Positions 16,085 through 25,790 of a stretch of DNA of 54,807 nucleotides are shown in pieces (the first letter of the stretch is position 1; the number at the start of each line of letters is the position of its first letter). The DNA is from Oligoflexia bacterium (GTDB lineage: Bacteria; Bdellovibrionota; UBA1018), in NCBI GenBank assembly GCA_903935335.1, contig CAIZRG010000043.1, positions 1 to 54,807 on the forward strand. Direction: 5' to 3'. A program made the position numbers and the translations under genes. The notes below the pieces were generated by a model. That model made no database searches, was not told the origin of the DNA, and saw only the letters and a program-made list of their open reading frames with translations.

Positions 16085-17086
16085 CTATAGCAATGGCAAT
16101 GGAAAAGACATACTCATATAAAACCTTCCAGTATTGTTCGTAGTCAACATATCTGAAGTTACCAATAAGGCATCAAATAAAGCATGTGAAGTAATGGTTT
16201 TGAGTAATCCATTTTCTTCAGATTGAACGATCCAACCCCACCAAAAGCCATAGATAGCAGTTGCTAAAAAATAGTCTAGATCAGGAGTATTGCCACCATC
16301 CGAGGGTGAAGATGGAGCCACATATTCTGTGTTTGGATCAATACTTTTTGTTGTTCTAAATATTTGTCCTGTCAGGTAGGGACTCGTGCATACTCCCCAG
16401 CGAGTATGACAAACTCCAAATGACATGGATTGCAAAGCATTTCCTAGCCAAGGCGAGCGGGTTAGCTTTGAAAATGCAGGGTGCTGAAATCCTCTAAACT
16501 CAGATTCTTCTCCTAGGCCAATCATAAAGCTTTGTGCAAGTATCAAAGGAATGGCAATGAGTGCACGTGCAGGAGTAAGGTTTGGACTGATGCCAGTAGA
16601 TGATAATTTATTCGCAAAATTGATTCCTGCCAGTCCTAAGGGTACCCACATTTTCCAAGAAGAATAGGAGTCTCCGTTGAATGGGGCAAAGTACAGTTCT
16701 GAAAACTGATAATGGGGTATCGATACTATTTGATTCTGCCTATCTTCGTTTGTCATTGTAGACTGAAAGCTGTCGTAAACTGTATAGCCCAATAAATTTC
16801 TGGAAAGGGTGCCAAGGTTTGATTTAAGTGATTTTGTTAAAAAACTAGGTGTATTTACGTAATAGGGTGCTGCCAAGGGTAGAGTCAGACTCGAACTGAG
16901 TAGAGCACTGTGATAATCCCCTTGATAGAAATATCCTGCTCCAGGGAAAATCTCTGCTAAAACACCAGTCAGGTAAGGATTTTTTGGACAAATGGAATCT
17001 GCTTGGGCGTTTGCTTGGAAGAAAATGAAAATGCTGCTGATTATTGCAAATAATTTAAGAAAAATTTTTTTCATGAGTACTTCCAT
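16085..17086 (-). CDS. CPBP-family intramembrane glutamic protease
   Basis: The 333-residue protein has a signal peptide (KIFLKLFAIISSIFIFFQANAQA), a segment with PGAGYFYQGDYHSA typical of small membrane-tether domains, and then a CPBP domain. Catalytic motif 1 is GEESEFRGF (Glu193-Glu194), motif 2 is SFGVCHTRWG (His227), and motif 3 is TSHALFDALL. CPBP (Abi) proteases include Rce1 and bacteriocin-resistance proteins. The start at 17086 follows AGGGAG at good spacing. A cluster of four AGTACT hexamers overlaps the start region and leader. Confidence 0.8.
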   Translation of the reverse strand: MEVLMKKIFLKLFAIISSIFIFFQANAQADSICPKNPYLTGVLAEIFPGAGYFYQGDYHSALLSSSLTLPLAAPYYVNTPSFLTKSLKSNLGTLSRNLLGYTVYDSFQSTMTNEDRQNQIVSIPHYQFSELYFAPFNGDSYSSWKMWVPLGLAGINFANKLSSTGISPNLTPARALIAIPLILAQSFMIGLGEESEFRGFQHPAFSKLTRSPWLGNALQSMSFGVCHTRWGVCTSPYLTGQIFRTTKSIDPNTEYVAPSSPSDGGNTPDLDYFLATAIYGFWWGWIVQSEENGLLKTITSHALFDALLVTSDMLTTNNTGRFYMSMSFPLPLL

Positions 17087-17122
17087 AAGTACTCCCTGAG
17101 TACTCCGTTGAAAAGTAGTACT
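17076..17122. repeat. Four AGTACT palindromic hexamers at the CPBP gene start
   Basis: AGTACT occurs at 17076, 17088, 17099 and 17117, four copies in 47 bp straddling the start codon and leader of the CPBP gene. Two copies are extended to GAGTACTC or GAGTACTT. Such clustering of a 6-bp palindrome is far above chance and could mark a repressor site or local duplication. Confidence 0.5.
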
Positions 17123-17133
17123 TCTACAAAATG

Positions 17134-17210
17134 TGGTGGCTGAGGGCAGGATCGAACTGCCGACCTGCGGGTTATGAATCCGCCGCTCTAACCATCTGAG
17201 CTACCCAGCC
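17134..17210 (-). tRNA. tRNA with CAU anticodon (Met elongator or Ile2)
   Basis: Read on the minus strand, it is a 77-nt cloverleaf with encoded CCA. The acceptor stem is GGCTGGG/CTCAGCC. The D arm contains AGCTCAGATGGTTAGAGC, the anticodon loop is TTCATAA, and the T arm has GTTCGATC. The stem A31-C39 pair is mismatched. The anticodon CAU fits either elongator methionine or isoleucine-2, whose C34 is changed to lysidine. The gene sits about 110 bp from tilS, the lysidine synthetase gene, divergent from it. I lean to Met from general appearance but cannot decide. Confidence 0.9.
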
Positions 17211-17322
17211 TTTTTATTCATTTATTTTGTGCTATGAGCAATAAAAATTGTTCATACCTTTGATTGATCTTGGGATCAACAGGGACTTGCTATTTTCTTT
17301 ATAAAAAGACAGATTAGGGCCC

Positions 17323-18402
17323 ATGGGTCAGAATGTTTCGTTTTATCCGAAAGCAGGTCCTATGGGAGGCTGCCTGATTCGGAGGGTGATTAGATTTTTA
17401 CGTGGTAGAGGTGTTTCTTTACCGATAACTTCGCATATCCTAATCGCAACTTCAGGGGGATGCGATTCAGTTGCTTTGGCGCATTTGATGACTTTCTTAG
17501 GACGAAAAATCATGGACCGAAAGAAAATTTCATTTCTCCACATCAACCATCGGTGGAGGGGAGAGGAATCGGATCAGGATGAAGAGTTTGTTCGGTTTTT
17601 AGGGAATCAATGGGGGATTCCTGTTCAGGTGAAGAGACTGAGTCCTTCTCAGAAAAAAAATTCTCGAGGATTTTCGTTGGAGGAGAAAGCACGTCAAGCT
17701 AGAAAAAAAATTTTTAGTGAACTGGCTCAAAAACAATCTGCTCAAATTTTGACTGCTCATCAAGCAGATGATCTAGCAGAAACAGTATTGTGGAGGCTAT
17801 TTACTGGGGCTGCTCAGTCTCACGGGGGTGGAATTCCAATGAGACATGGAGTTGAGTTGCGCCCATTTTTGACGGTGCGAAAGTTTGAGCTTAAAAATTA
17901 TTTAAAGGAAGTGAGTGTTTCTTATCGTGAAGATTCTAGCAATTTTTCTGATCGTTTTTTAAGAGCTCGAATGCGCTCTGTTTTGATGGGTGAAGTGGAA
18001 AAATTATTTCCAAGAGCAATTGATCATCTTGGAGCCTTGGCGCTCAAAGCTCAAAGTCATGAAATTTTAGATGACAGTAGGTTGGGGAAAAAAAAGAGTC
18101 AAGAGTCTGATTTTAGAGTAGAGGGGCCAGAAATTTTGATTCGTGCAGCTGGACTCAGAGTTCGGCGTCCCCATTTAACACAGTTTTATGAAAAATGGGT
18201 TGCAAAGCAACCTGGGTATGGAGAGATTCACTTGCCAGGAGGTTGGAAGTTGATTCGTGAAAAAAGTAAAAGTACAAAGTCATCTAGGGTTCAGAGGCCA
18301 GGTTTGACAAAAAGACCGTCTTTTGTCAGTGAGCGCTGGGTTTTGGAACGTCTTGAACAAACTGTTCATGATTCAAGCACAGGTACTCTAAGTCCTACAT
18401 AA
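17323..18402 (+). CDS. tilS: tRNA(Ile)-lysidine synthase
   Basis: The 359-residue protein has the N-type ATP-pyrophosphatase domain with P-loop SGGCDS (residues 44-49) and LHINHRWRGEESDQD, followed by ILTAHQADDLAETVLWRL (given to 18 residues). A C-terminal region (about 250-330) is shorter than E. coli's. It attaches lysine to C34 of tRNA-Ile(CAU), changing decoding from AUG to AUA. An internal ATG at 17362 is an alternative start; no strong Shine-Dalgarno marks either. ftsH follows, an order common in many bacteria. A CAU tRNA lies divergently next door. Confidence 0.93.
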   Translation: MGQNVSFYPKAGPMGGCLIRRVIRFLRGRGVSLPITSHILIATSGGCDSVALAHLMTFLGRKIMDRKKISFLHINHRWRGEESDQDEEFVRFLGNQWGIPVQVKRLSPSQKKNSRGFSLEEKARQARKKIFSELAQKQSAQILTAHQADDLAETVLWRLFTGAAQSHGGGIPMRHGVELRPFLTVRKFELKNYLKEVSVSYREDSSNFSDRFLRARMRSVLMGEVEKLFPRAIDHLGALALKAQSHEILDDSRLGKKKSQESDFRVEGPEILIRAAGLRVRRPHLTQFYEKWVAKQPGYGEIHLPGGWKLIREKSKSTKSSRVQRPGLTKRPSFVSERWVLERLEQTVHDSSTGTLSPT

Positions 18403-18478
18403 TAAGATTACATAGAATTGATTTTTCACTATTATTCATGGTACTCTAAAACATAATGAGAGGGTTGGACTAATTAAA

Positions 18479-20431
18479 ATGAAGCCATCGCAAAAAACGG
18501 TTGCCTTGTGGCTAGTGTTGATTCTGCTATTTGCTGGTTTATCTAAGGTTTTTGATACTGGGAGTCGGCATCGTCGAGAGCTCAAATTTAGTGAGTTTAT
18601 TCAATATGTGAAAGATGGGAAGATCGCAGATGTCACTTTTAAAGCGGATAATCTGATTGTAGGTACCTTCAAAGATGCAGGCAAAGATGTAGGCAAAGAC
18701 AAGGATGGGGCGCAGGATAGTCGTAAGTACTTTGAAACAATTGGAGATACAGAAAATGCTAAAGTTTTTGATATCTTAGAAACAAATAATATTATTCCAA
18801 ATTATGAGAGAGCTGAAAAAACTCCGATTTGGCAGCAATTTTTGATTTCTTGGGGTCCAATTGTTTTGCTTCTTGTATTTTTCTTTCTTTTTATGCGCCA
18901 GATTCAAGTCGGAGGAGGTAAAGCGATGTCCTTCGGCAAAAGCAAGGCTAGGCTTTTGACTGAATCGAATAACCGAATTACTTTTAAGGATGTTGCTGGA
19001 GCTGAAGAAGCAAAACAAGAACTTGAAGAGATTACAGCTTTTTTAAAAGATCCAAAAAAATTTACTCGACTTGGAGGGCGAATTCCTAAGGGAGTTTTAC
19101 TGATGGGCCCTCCAGGAACCGGGAAAACTTTGCTCGCCAAAGCAATTGCAGGTGAAGCTGGGGTTCCTTTTTTTTCAATTTCAGGCTCAGATTTTGTTGA
19201 AATGTTTGTAGGTGTGGGAGCCTCTCGAGTTCGAGACCTTTTTGAGCAGGGGAAAAAGCATGCACCTTGCATCATTTTTATTGATGAGATTGATGCAGTA
19301 GGTCGTCATCGTGGAGCTGGGCTTGGAGGTGGGCATGATGAGAGAGAGCAGACTTTAAATCAACTTTTGGTTGAGATGGATGGCTTTGAGTCGAATGTAG
19401 GCGTGATTTTGATTGCTGCGACCAATCGGCCTGATGTATTAGATCCAGCTCTTTTGCGTCCGGGTCGATTTGATCGGAGGGTAGTCGTTTCGGCTCCTGA
19501 TGTAAAGGGTCGTGAGGCGATCTTAAATGTACATACTCGAAAGACGCCGATGTCAGCTGATGTGAATCTTTCAGTAGTTGCCCGAGGAACTCCCGGATTT
19601 TCAGGGGCTGACTTAGAGAATCTAGTTAACGAAGCTGCACTTTTAGCCGCTCGGGTGAATAAAAAATTCTTAGAAATGTCTGATTTTGAGCACGCCAAAG
19701 ATAAAGTTTTAATGGGCGTCGAGCGTAAGAGTATGGTCTTAACCGATATGCAGAAGCGTACGACTGCTTATCATGAAGCAGGTCATACTTTGGTTGGAAA
19801 ATTTATTCCAGGAACTGACCCCATTCATAAAGTGACTATTATTCCAAGAGGGATGGCTTTAGGAGTTACTCAAACCCTTCCTAATGAAGATCGACTGAAT
19901 CTATCAAGAGAGAAGGCTGAAAACAGTATTGCATTTTTAATGGGTGGACGGATTGCTGAAGAGCTTGTTTTGAAGCAAAAAACGACGGGTGCTGGTAATG
20001 ATATTGAGCGTGCTACTGAGCTTGCTCGTCGGATGGTTTGTGAGTGGGGAATGAGTGATGTTTTGGGGCCTATTACTTTTGGAAAAAAAGAAGAAGCTAT
20101 TTTCTTAGGCCGAGAAATTGCTCAGCATCGGGACTATTCTGAACAAACCGCTCAGACCATTGACCGTGAAGTGCGGGATATTGTAGAGCGAAATTATTTA
20201 AGAGCTCGGGATATTCTAAGTTCGAAGCTCTCGATTCTTCATGATTTAGCTCAAGCTCTTTTAGAGTTTGAAACTTTAAATGGGTCTGAGGTTGATCGGA
20301 TTGTTTGTGGGCTTAAGATTGAGAGATCTTCGAATTCCTCAGATTCTGCAAACCACCCTTCGAGTTCTGTCGCAGGAAAAACTGAACCAGAGACAGGAGG
20401 AGGGGCAGCACCAGCTCCCGTTCCAGCTTAA
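18479..20431 (+). CDS. ftsH: ATP-dependent zinc metalloprotease FtsH
   Basis: The 650-residue protein has two N-terminal membrane helices (8-24 and 121-140) around a periplasmic domain. An AAA+ ATPase follows with Walker A GPPGTGKT (210-217), Walker B IIFIDE (265-270) and the SRH region [20 protein letters not shown]. The zinc protease motif is HEAGH (432-436). The C-terminal tail is low-complexity ([13 protein letters not shown]). FtsH degrades misfolded membrane proteins and short-lived cytosolic regulators. The periplasmic insert contains a short GKD repeat ([13 protein letters not shown]). It heads the cdaA-cdaR-glmM run. Confidence 0.97.
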   Translation: MKPSQKTVALWLVLILLFAGLSKVFDTGSRHRRELKFSEFIQYVKDGKIADVTFKADNLIVGTFKDAGKDVGKDKDGAQDSRKYFETIGDTENAKVFDILETNNIIPNYERAEKTPIWQQFLISWGPIVLLLVFFFLFMRQIQVGGGKAMSFGKSKARLLTESNNRITFKDVAGAEEAKQELEEITAFLKDPKKFTRLGGRIPKGVLLMGPPGTGKTLLAKAIAGEAGVPFFSISGSDFVEMFVGVGASRVRDLFEQGKKHAPCIIFIDEIDAVGRHRGAGLGGGHDEREQTLNQLLVEMDGFESNVGVILIAATNRPDVLDPALLRPGRFDRRVVVSAPDVKGREAILNVHTRKTPMSADVNLSVVARGTPGFSGADLENLVNEAALLAARVNKKFLEMSDFEHAKDKVLMGVERKSMVLTDMQKRTTAYHEAGHTLVGKFIPGTDPIHKVTIIPRGMALGVTQTLPNEDRLNLSREKAENSIAFLMGGRIAEELVLKQKTTGAGNDIERATELARRMVCEWGMSDVLGPITFGKKEEAIFLGREIAQHRDYSEQTAQTIDREVRDIVERNYLRARDILSSKLSILHDLAQALLEFETLNGSEVDRIVCGLKIERSSNSSDSANHPSSSVAGKTEPETGGGAAPAPVPA

Positions 20432-20479
20432 ATAGGAAGGGGTAGGGGGCTTGAGCGTTAAGACCTCAGTGTGGCGTGA

Positions 20480-21328
20480 GTGAGTGACTTTTTATTTAAC
20501 TTTCAGTCGAGTCTGAGGCCTATTGATCTACTGGATGTGGGGATCGTAGCCTTTATTGTTTATCGAGTCCTTCTACTGATTAAGGGAACTCGAGCCATGC
20601 AAATGTTGACAGGGCTAGGGATATTAGGAATTGGCTTTTATCTCTCTTCAATGTTTGAGTTGTTTACAACTCATTGGTTATTTTCTTATTTTTTTGATTA
20701 TCTGATCCTAATTATTGTGGTTTTATTCCAAGATGATCTGAGGAGAGCTCTGACTCATGTCGGGAAAAATCCTTTTTTTTCATCTGCTTCTGAAGAGCAA
20801 GAACTTGAAATGGTAGATGAAATCATTCGGGCAGTAAAAGGCTTGGCTGCAGACCGAATTGGAGCTTTGATTGTGATTGAGAGAGAAACGGGTTTAAAAA
20901 ACTTTATTGATACCGGCTCTCAGCTTGAGTCTCATGTCAAAGCAGAGCTGCTGCAAGCTATTTTTGTACCCAGTTCTCCAATTCATGATGGTGCTGTGAT
21001 TGTGACAGGAAATCGAGTTGCAGCAGCAGGTTGTTTTTTACCCCTTTCAAAAGATCCAAATATTGATAAACGCTATGGAACTCGTCATCGAGCGGCTTTA
21101 GGAATTTCAGAAGATTCTGATGCTCTTGTTGTTTTAGTATCAGAAGATGCTGGAGAGGTTCATCTTGTAAATAACGGAAAAATGATCACTAATTTACAGC
21201 CGGAAGAACTTCGGAGAAATTTAACAGAGTTACTCAATCTTGCTCAAAATTCTAACCAAAGATCCAATTTATTAAATCAACCTGAAAGGATCGGATATGA
21301 GCTTCAAGATGATCTTGGATCAAGATGA
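20480..21328 (+). CDS. cdaA: Diadenylate cyclase CdaA (membrane-bound c-di-AMP synthase)
   Basis: The 282-residue protein has about three N-terminal membrane helices (19-35, 42-58, 69-84) and a DisA_N cyclase domain. Catalytic motifs DGA (170-172, in IHDGAVIV) and GTRHRAA (200-206) are intact. It condenses two ATP into cyclic di-AMP. The start is a GTG at 20480 with no clear Shine-Dalgarno. The order cdaA-ybbR-glmM is the classical one in which CdaR and GlmM modulate CdaA. Many delta-proteobacterial-type loci have folP after ftsH; it is absent here. Confidence 0.93.
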   Translation: MSDFLFNFQSSLRPIDLLDVGIVAFIVYRVLLLIKGTRAMQMLTGLGILGIGFYLSSMFELFTTHWLFSYFFDYLILIIVVLFQDDLRRALTHVGKNPFFSSASEEQELEMVDEIIRAVKGLAADRIGALIVIERETGLKNFIDTGSQLESHVKAELLQAIFVPSSPIHDGAVIVTGNRVAAAGCFLPLSKDPNIDKRYGTRHRAALGISEDSDALVVLVSEDAGEVHLVNNGKMITNLQPEELRRNLTELLNLAQNSNQRSNLLNQPERIGYELQDDLGSR

Positions 21329-21373
21329 CCCTTTATTACTTATGATTCATTTAATGATCACTCAGGAAGAGAG

Positions 21374-22303
21374 ATGATTTCTAAAAAGAGAGTATTCGAA
21401 CGTCTCATGCTCCTTTTTACAGAGAATTTAGGAACTAAACTTGTTTCTGTTGGAATTGCTATAGTTTTATGGGGAATTGTTTTAGGCTCTCGTAATGTTG
21501 AAGTAACCAAAGAAATTCCTCTTGAACTCATTACTTCTGCAGATATTGTTGCTTCAAATGAGGTTCCGGATCGAATTGCTTTTAGATTGTCAGGTCCTAA
21601 GGCATTTCTCCGCAGTATCTTAGATCGACGGGAAGATCCCATTCAAGTTAATTTAATAGGCGAAAAGCCAGCCCTAGTGACTTATCGTTTTTTTTCTGAT
21701 AATATTCGTGTTCCCATTGGTGTAAAAGTTTTATCGATTCATCCACCTGCTATTTTACTGAAACTAGAGCCTTTGAAACGTCTTGAAGTTCCCGTGAAAG
21801 TCGAGCTTCGAGGAGTTCCTCCGGAAGGCTACCGGATTGTGAGGACAGAAATTACTCCCAATCGAGTTCGAATTAAAGGAGCGGAAAGTCGAGTGGATAG
21901 TGTAACTGAGCTTTTGACGGTACCCATCGATGTATCTTCCTTAAAGAAAAATTTAGAAAAAGAAGTATCCATTGATTTGATTCATCAAAATATTCAGCTT
22001 GATAGTGAACTTCCAAAAGCTTTCGTAGAAATTGAGCCAATCTCGACTCAGTTTCGGCTTAAGAATATTGATATTCATGTTTTATCTTCTTATAAATCTC
22101 GAATTGAGGAGAAAAATGTGGCAGTTTTAATTCGAGCAACATCTCAGGACATTGAATCCTTAGATCGAAATCAAGTATTTGGACTCGTAGATATGACGGG
22201 TAAACCACCAGGAAAATACCTTGAAGCGGTTAAAATTTCTCTTCCCAAGCACTTCGTTCTGGTCCGAGTGGTTCCGGATCACGTCAAAATTGTTCTTTAT
22301 TAG
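21374..22303 (+). CDS. cdaR: YbbR-domain protein CdaR, regulator of CdaA
   Basis: The 309-residue protein has one N-terminal membrane helix (about 18-37, LVSVGIAIVLWGIVLGSR) and about three to four YbbR repeats outside the membrane. These show the repeated 'VPV.V.LRGVPPEGYRI' pattern (residues 138-155) and PNRVRIKGAESRVDSV. In Firmicutes CdaR binds CdaA and controls its activity. A GGAAGAGAG Shine-Dalgarno precedes the ATG. It lies between cdaA and glmM with short gaps, consistent with one transcript. Confidence 0.88.
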   Translation: MISKKRVFERLMLLFTENLGTKLVSVGIAIVLWGIVLGSRNVEVTKEIPLELITSADIVASNEVPDRIAFRLSGPKAFLRSILDRREDPIQVNLIGEKPALVTYRFFSDNIRVPIGVKVLSIHPPAILLKLEPLKRLEVPVKVELRGVPPEGYRIVRTEITPNRVRIKGAESRVDSVTELLTVPIDVSSLKKNLEKEVSIDLIHQNIQLDSELPKAFVEIEPISTQFRLKNIDIHVLSSYKSRIEEKNVAVLIRATSQDIESLDRNQVFGLVDMTGKPPGKYLEAVKISLPKHFVLVRVVPDHVKIVLY

Positions 22304-22333
22304 TTGAATTAAAAAACTGAGGAGTAAAAAAAC

Positions 22334-23749
22334 ATGGGTAAAAAATTATTTGGTACGGATGGAATTCGTGGACGGGCCAATCAGTATCCTATGACAGGAG
22401 AAATTGCGATGGCTGTCGGACGATCGATTGCTCATGTTTTAATTGAGAATCCAGGTCCTATTCAGGGAGGGTCTATTCCAATTGGGCTAAAGCCATTAGA
22501 TTCAACAAAACCGGTTCGTCGAGCTAAAATTGTGGTGGGAAAAGATACTCGTCTTTCAGGCTACATGATTGAGCAGGCTCTTGCTTCTGGAATTTGCTCT
22601 ATGGGTGCTGACGTGATCTTAATTGGTCCTTTGCCGACACCAGGAGTTGCTTTTGTCACTCAAAGCATGAGAGCTGATGCAGGTGTTATGATCTCTGCTT
22701 CTCATAATCCTTATGATGATAATGGAATTAAAGTGTTTTCAGCAGATGGGTATAAGCTACCCGATTCTCTTGAGTTTGAAATTGAACGACTCGTTTTTTC
22801 AAAAGATTTAGAAGCTATTCGACCAACAGCAGACTTAGTTGGAAAGGCTTTTAGAATCGACGATGTTCATGGAAGATACATCGTTTTTCTAAAAAGTTTA
22901 TTTTCCAAAGATTTAGATCTTTTAGGTATTAGGATTGTTCTGGATTGTGCCAATGGGGCTGCCTACAAGGTTGCACCCTTAGTTTTTGAAGAGTTAGGTG
23001 CTGAAGTCATTCGAACGGGAGTTCAACCTAATGGTTTGAACATTAATGATAAGTGTGGAGCTTTGTATCCTGAAACTATTTCAGATTTAGCTGTTAAGTA
23101 TCGTGCTGATATTGGAATTTCTCTAGATGGAGATGGAGATCGTTGTATTTTAACGGATGAGAATGGAGAAATTGTAGATGGGGACCAAATCATAGGACTG
23201 TGTGCGTTCCAAATGGCTGAAGAGGGTGTGCTTAAAAAAAATACAGTCGTGACGACTCCCATGTCAAACATTGGGCTAGAAATTGCACTGAAGGAGCGTG
23301 GGATTACAATGCTTCGGTCTCAAGTTGGAGATCGCTATGTCGTTGATACAATGAGGAAAGAGGGCTTGAATTTAGGGGGAGAGCAATCAGGGCATCTTGT
23401 ATTTTTAGATCATGCTACAACAGGAGATGGGATTGTTGCAGCTCTGAAGGTTTTAGAGGCAATGAGACGTAAAAGGAAACCCTTATCTGCACTAAAAAAA
23501 GGAATTAAATTGTTTCCACAAGTTCGAGAAGATGTCCGTGTGTCTCGAAAGGAGTCTTTTGAAGATTTCCCTGAGATCACTCAGGCGATTAGTGCTGCGC
23601 AGGCTACACTTAGGGACCAAGGTAGAGTTTTTGTGCGATATTCTGGGACTGAGCCTTTAGTTCGAGTTATGGTAGAGGGAAAAGATTCTCAGCAACTTCA
23701 TCATTTAGCTAAAAAAATTGCGGCAAGTATCCAAAAAAATCTTAGTTAA
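22334..23749 (+). CDS. glmM: Phosphoglucosamine mutase
   Basis: The 471-residue protein is a four-domain alpha-phosphohexomutase. The phosphoserine motif is MISASHNPYDDNG (Ser123), the metal-binding loop is DGDGDR, the sugar loop is GGEQSGH, and the phosphate-binding RYSGTEPLVRVMVEG is near the C-terminus. It converts glucosamine-6-P to glucosamine-1-P for peptidoglycan and LPS. About 25 extra residues (38-63) are inserted in domain 1 compared with E. coli. A decayed copy of its last ~110 bp lies 2.1 kb downstream at 25791. Confidence 0.96.
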   Translation: MGKKLFGTDGIRGRANQYPMTGEIAMAVGRSIAHVLIENPGPIQGGSIPIGLKPLDSTKPVRRAKIVVGKDTRLSGYMIEQALASGICSMGADVILIGPLPTPGVAFVTQSMRADAGVMISASHNPYDDNGIKVFSADGYKLPDSLEFEIERLVFSKDLEAIRPTADLVGKAFRIDDVHGRYIVFLKSLFSKDLDLLGIRIVLDCANGAAYKVAPLVFEELGAEVIRTGVQPNGLNINDKCGALYPETISDLAVKYRADIGISLDGDGDRCILTDENGEIVDGDQIIGLCAFQMAEEGVLKKNTVVTTPMSNIGLEIALKERGITMLRSQVGDRYVVDTMRKEGLNLGGEQSGHLVFLDHATTGDGIVAALKVLEAMRRKRKPLSALKKGIKLFPQVREDVRVSRKESFEDFPEITQAISAAQATLRDQGRVFVRYSGTEPLVRVMVEGKDSQQLHHLAKKIAASIQKNLS

Positions 23750-23851
23750 CTAAAACTATAGGCATTCACATACTTTTTTCTCTCAAATGTTTTGAGTTTG
23801 ATTTTTTATTTTCTTTCAATTGATCTTGAATGAGTTTAATAAGTTAATTGA

Positions 23852-25747
23852 ATGAACAAGATACATGTTGACAAGATATTTATTTTTATTTTTTTCATGA
23901 ACTTTATTTCCGTATTTGCTTGGGCCGGTAGAATAAATCGAACTCAACTCGGTGAAGTGATTGAACACCAGAAGGAAATTTTTAAGAGTTCATTAGAGCG
24001 CTATGAAGATCAAAGTAATTATTTCAGCGAGCTACAAAGCAATCCAGAAATGAAAAAACAGTTTATTAAAAAACTGACTGAAGGAGCTGCTGCAACAAAT
24101 TCTGAAGATGTCCTTGAGTTAGCAATTCAAGCAAGTGTGGCATATCTTGTTGTTGAATCACACAATATTATTAATGATTCTAACATTTTAAATAGATTAC
24201 AGGAAATTTTGCTCACCTCATCCGATGAGGTTCTTTTACATGAAGTTTCCCGAGTCTTCAATCGGTTCTTAAAATCTCGCTCTTATTATCTTGACTCACG
24301 AAATAAAAATGCACAGGCTGAATTTCAAGCAAAAGGAGGATTAATTACTCCTTGTACATTCTCTGGGCTAAGAAAAACTACATCGCCTTATAATCAATAT
24401 CTTATTGAAGAGGCAACTCTGAAATTTCAGGATCGAGAGTTGCTTCTTCGTAATTTATATCCATTCATTTCTGAGGCTTATTTAGATATTGAGTCATTGT
24501 TTCAGTTAGAAGGTGATCTTTACTTAAACTGGATGCTTATGCATGAAGAAAGTGAGCTAATCAATCCAAATGCAGCAGCTCTTTTTCATGCTTATAGAAT
24601 CGATAACAAAATAGCCACAGATCAAGTGAAATCAAAATATTTTAAGAATAAAAATCAAAAAACTACTATGATGATTTTTTCTAGTCCTCATGAATTTATG
24701 AGATATTTAAGGGACTATAAACAATTGCCTGTAGCAGATGAATCCATGCGAAAGTCTGTGGAAAAGAACTTTAAACAGTCTAGGAAACAATATCCTTTTA
24801 CATTTCCACACATACAGTCAATTCGTGAACATGGCTTTGATGTTTTGACTGAGTTCATTGGGATTCCGGAGAGCATTGTATATGACCTAGGTCTTTCTGA
24901 TCGACCGGTTCAAACAGTAACTACTCCTTTTTTTATAGATACTCAGCCTCATGGTCAGGAATCTAAAGAAAAATTAAATCATCAAAATAAAAAGAATAAA
25001 AAGAAAAAAAATCAAGAAAAATTTAAACTTCAGCAACAGTCTTTTTCTCAGGTCATTGGTTCTAGTGAGAGTTGTTCATCTCTTTTAATGGACCAAGTTA
25101 AAGAACTTCCTCAAGCTGAAAGCCTTTCAGATTCTAATGTAATAGATCTTTCTTTCGAAGTTGAGAATTTATTGATTCCTGATGATTCTTCTAGTGATAT
25201 TAAAAATACTGAATCTGGGATTATAGAATCAGAAAATGTAGAAGCTATTGATGAGTTTCAGCCTTGGAAAGAGTTTTCTCAAACACTTCCTGCTACAGCA
25301 GGCGTTTTAAGTTTTTCGTCGAGTTCAAAATCGGTTCCTTATTTGCATTTATCGACTCAAACCCAAACGTTTATCCGAAAGTTATTTCAGCTTGAAGAAT
25401 GGGAAGGTCAAGCTGTGAGCATTGAATGGGATGAGATGGAGAAAGCTTATGGTCATCTCAAAATAGCTTTGGAAGGAAAAACAGGAAAAGACACAAAACC
25501 TTTGAACCGTGGGGGTTCCGTACGAACCTTGGTTGCTATGAATCCGAGTGGACTTGAGAGGGGAGAGAATTTTCATAAATTCCATGGTCTTGTCGATCGT
25601 TTTTTGCCAAAAGCTTTAGAGCGTCTCCGAAGAACCTTTGTTAAGTTTGGGTGGACCCCGGATCGTCTTTTGAAGATTCAATGGGAACCTAAAGACGAGT
25701 ATATTCAAATTATAGATAATTACTCTAGTTTGAGAGATTTATTTTGA
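23852..25747 (+). CDS. Large secreted protein, intact member of a tandem paralogous pair
   Basis: The 631-residue protein has a signal peptide (IFIFFMNFISVFAWA, cleavage likely before GRINRTQ). It then has a mostly helical N-terminal region (about 25-370) and a Lys/Gln/Ser-rich linker (about 370-500, including KKNKKKKNQEK). A conserved C-terminal domain follows (about 505-625) with QLEEWEGQAVSIEWDEMEKA, LNRGGSVRTLVAM, FHKFHGLVDRFLP and KFGWTPDR. That pattern (helix, GGS, FHKFHG) faintly recalls HicA-like folds; this is weak inference. I do not recognise the N-terminal region. The next gene is its duplicate. Confidence 0.7.
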   Translation: MNKIHVDKIFIFIFFMNFISVFAWAGRINRTQLGEVIEHQKEIFKSSLERYEDQSNYFSELQSNPEMKKQFIKKLTEGAAATNSEDVLELAIQASVAYLVVESHNIINDSNILNRLQEILLTSSDEVLLHEVSRVFNRFLKSRSYYLDSRNKNAQAEFQAKGGLITPCTFSGLRKTTSPYNQYLIEEATLKFQDRELLLRNLYPFISEAYLDIESLFQLEGDLYLNWMLMHEESELINPNAAALFHAYRIDNKIATDQVKSKYFKNKNQKTTMMIFSSPHEFMRYLRDYKQLPVADESMRKSVEKNFKQSRKQYPFTFPHIQSIREHGFDVLTEFIGIPESIVYDLGLSDRPVQTVTTPFFIDTQPHGQESKEKLNHQNKKNKKKKNQEKFKLQQQSFSQVIGSSESCSSLLMDQVKELPQAESLSDSNVIDLSFEVENLLIPDDSSSDIKNTESGIIESENVEAIDEFQPWKEFSQTLPATAGVLSFSSSSKSVPYLHLSTQTQTFIRKLFQLEEWEGQAVSIEWDEMEKAYGHLKIALEGKTGKDTKPLNRGGSVRTLVAMNPSGLERGENFHKFHGLVDRFLPKALERLRRTFVKFGWTPDRLLKIQWEPKDEYIQIIDNYSSLRDLF

Positions 25748-25790
25748 TATAAGGGTCTCTTTCTCACCAGGGCTGCAAGTAGGTGCTGTT

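Noticed and set aside
19360..19698. Minus-strand 112-codon frame within ftsH
   Set aside because: Long antisense frames are expected opposite conserved genes here; it has no family resemblance.
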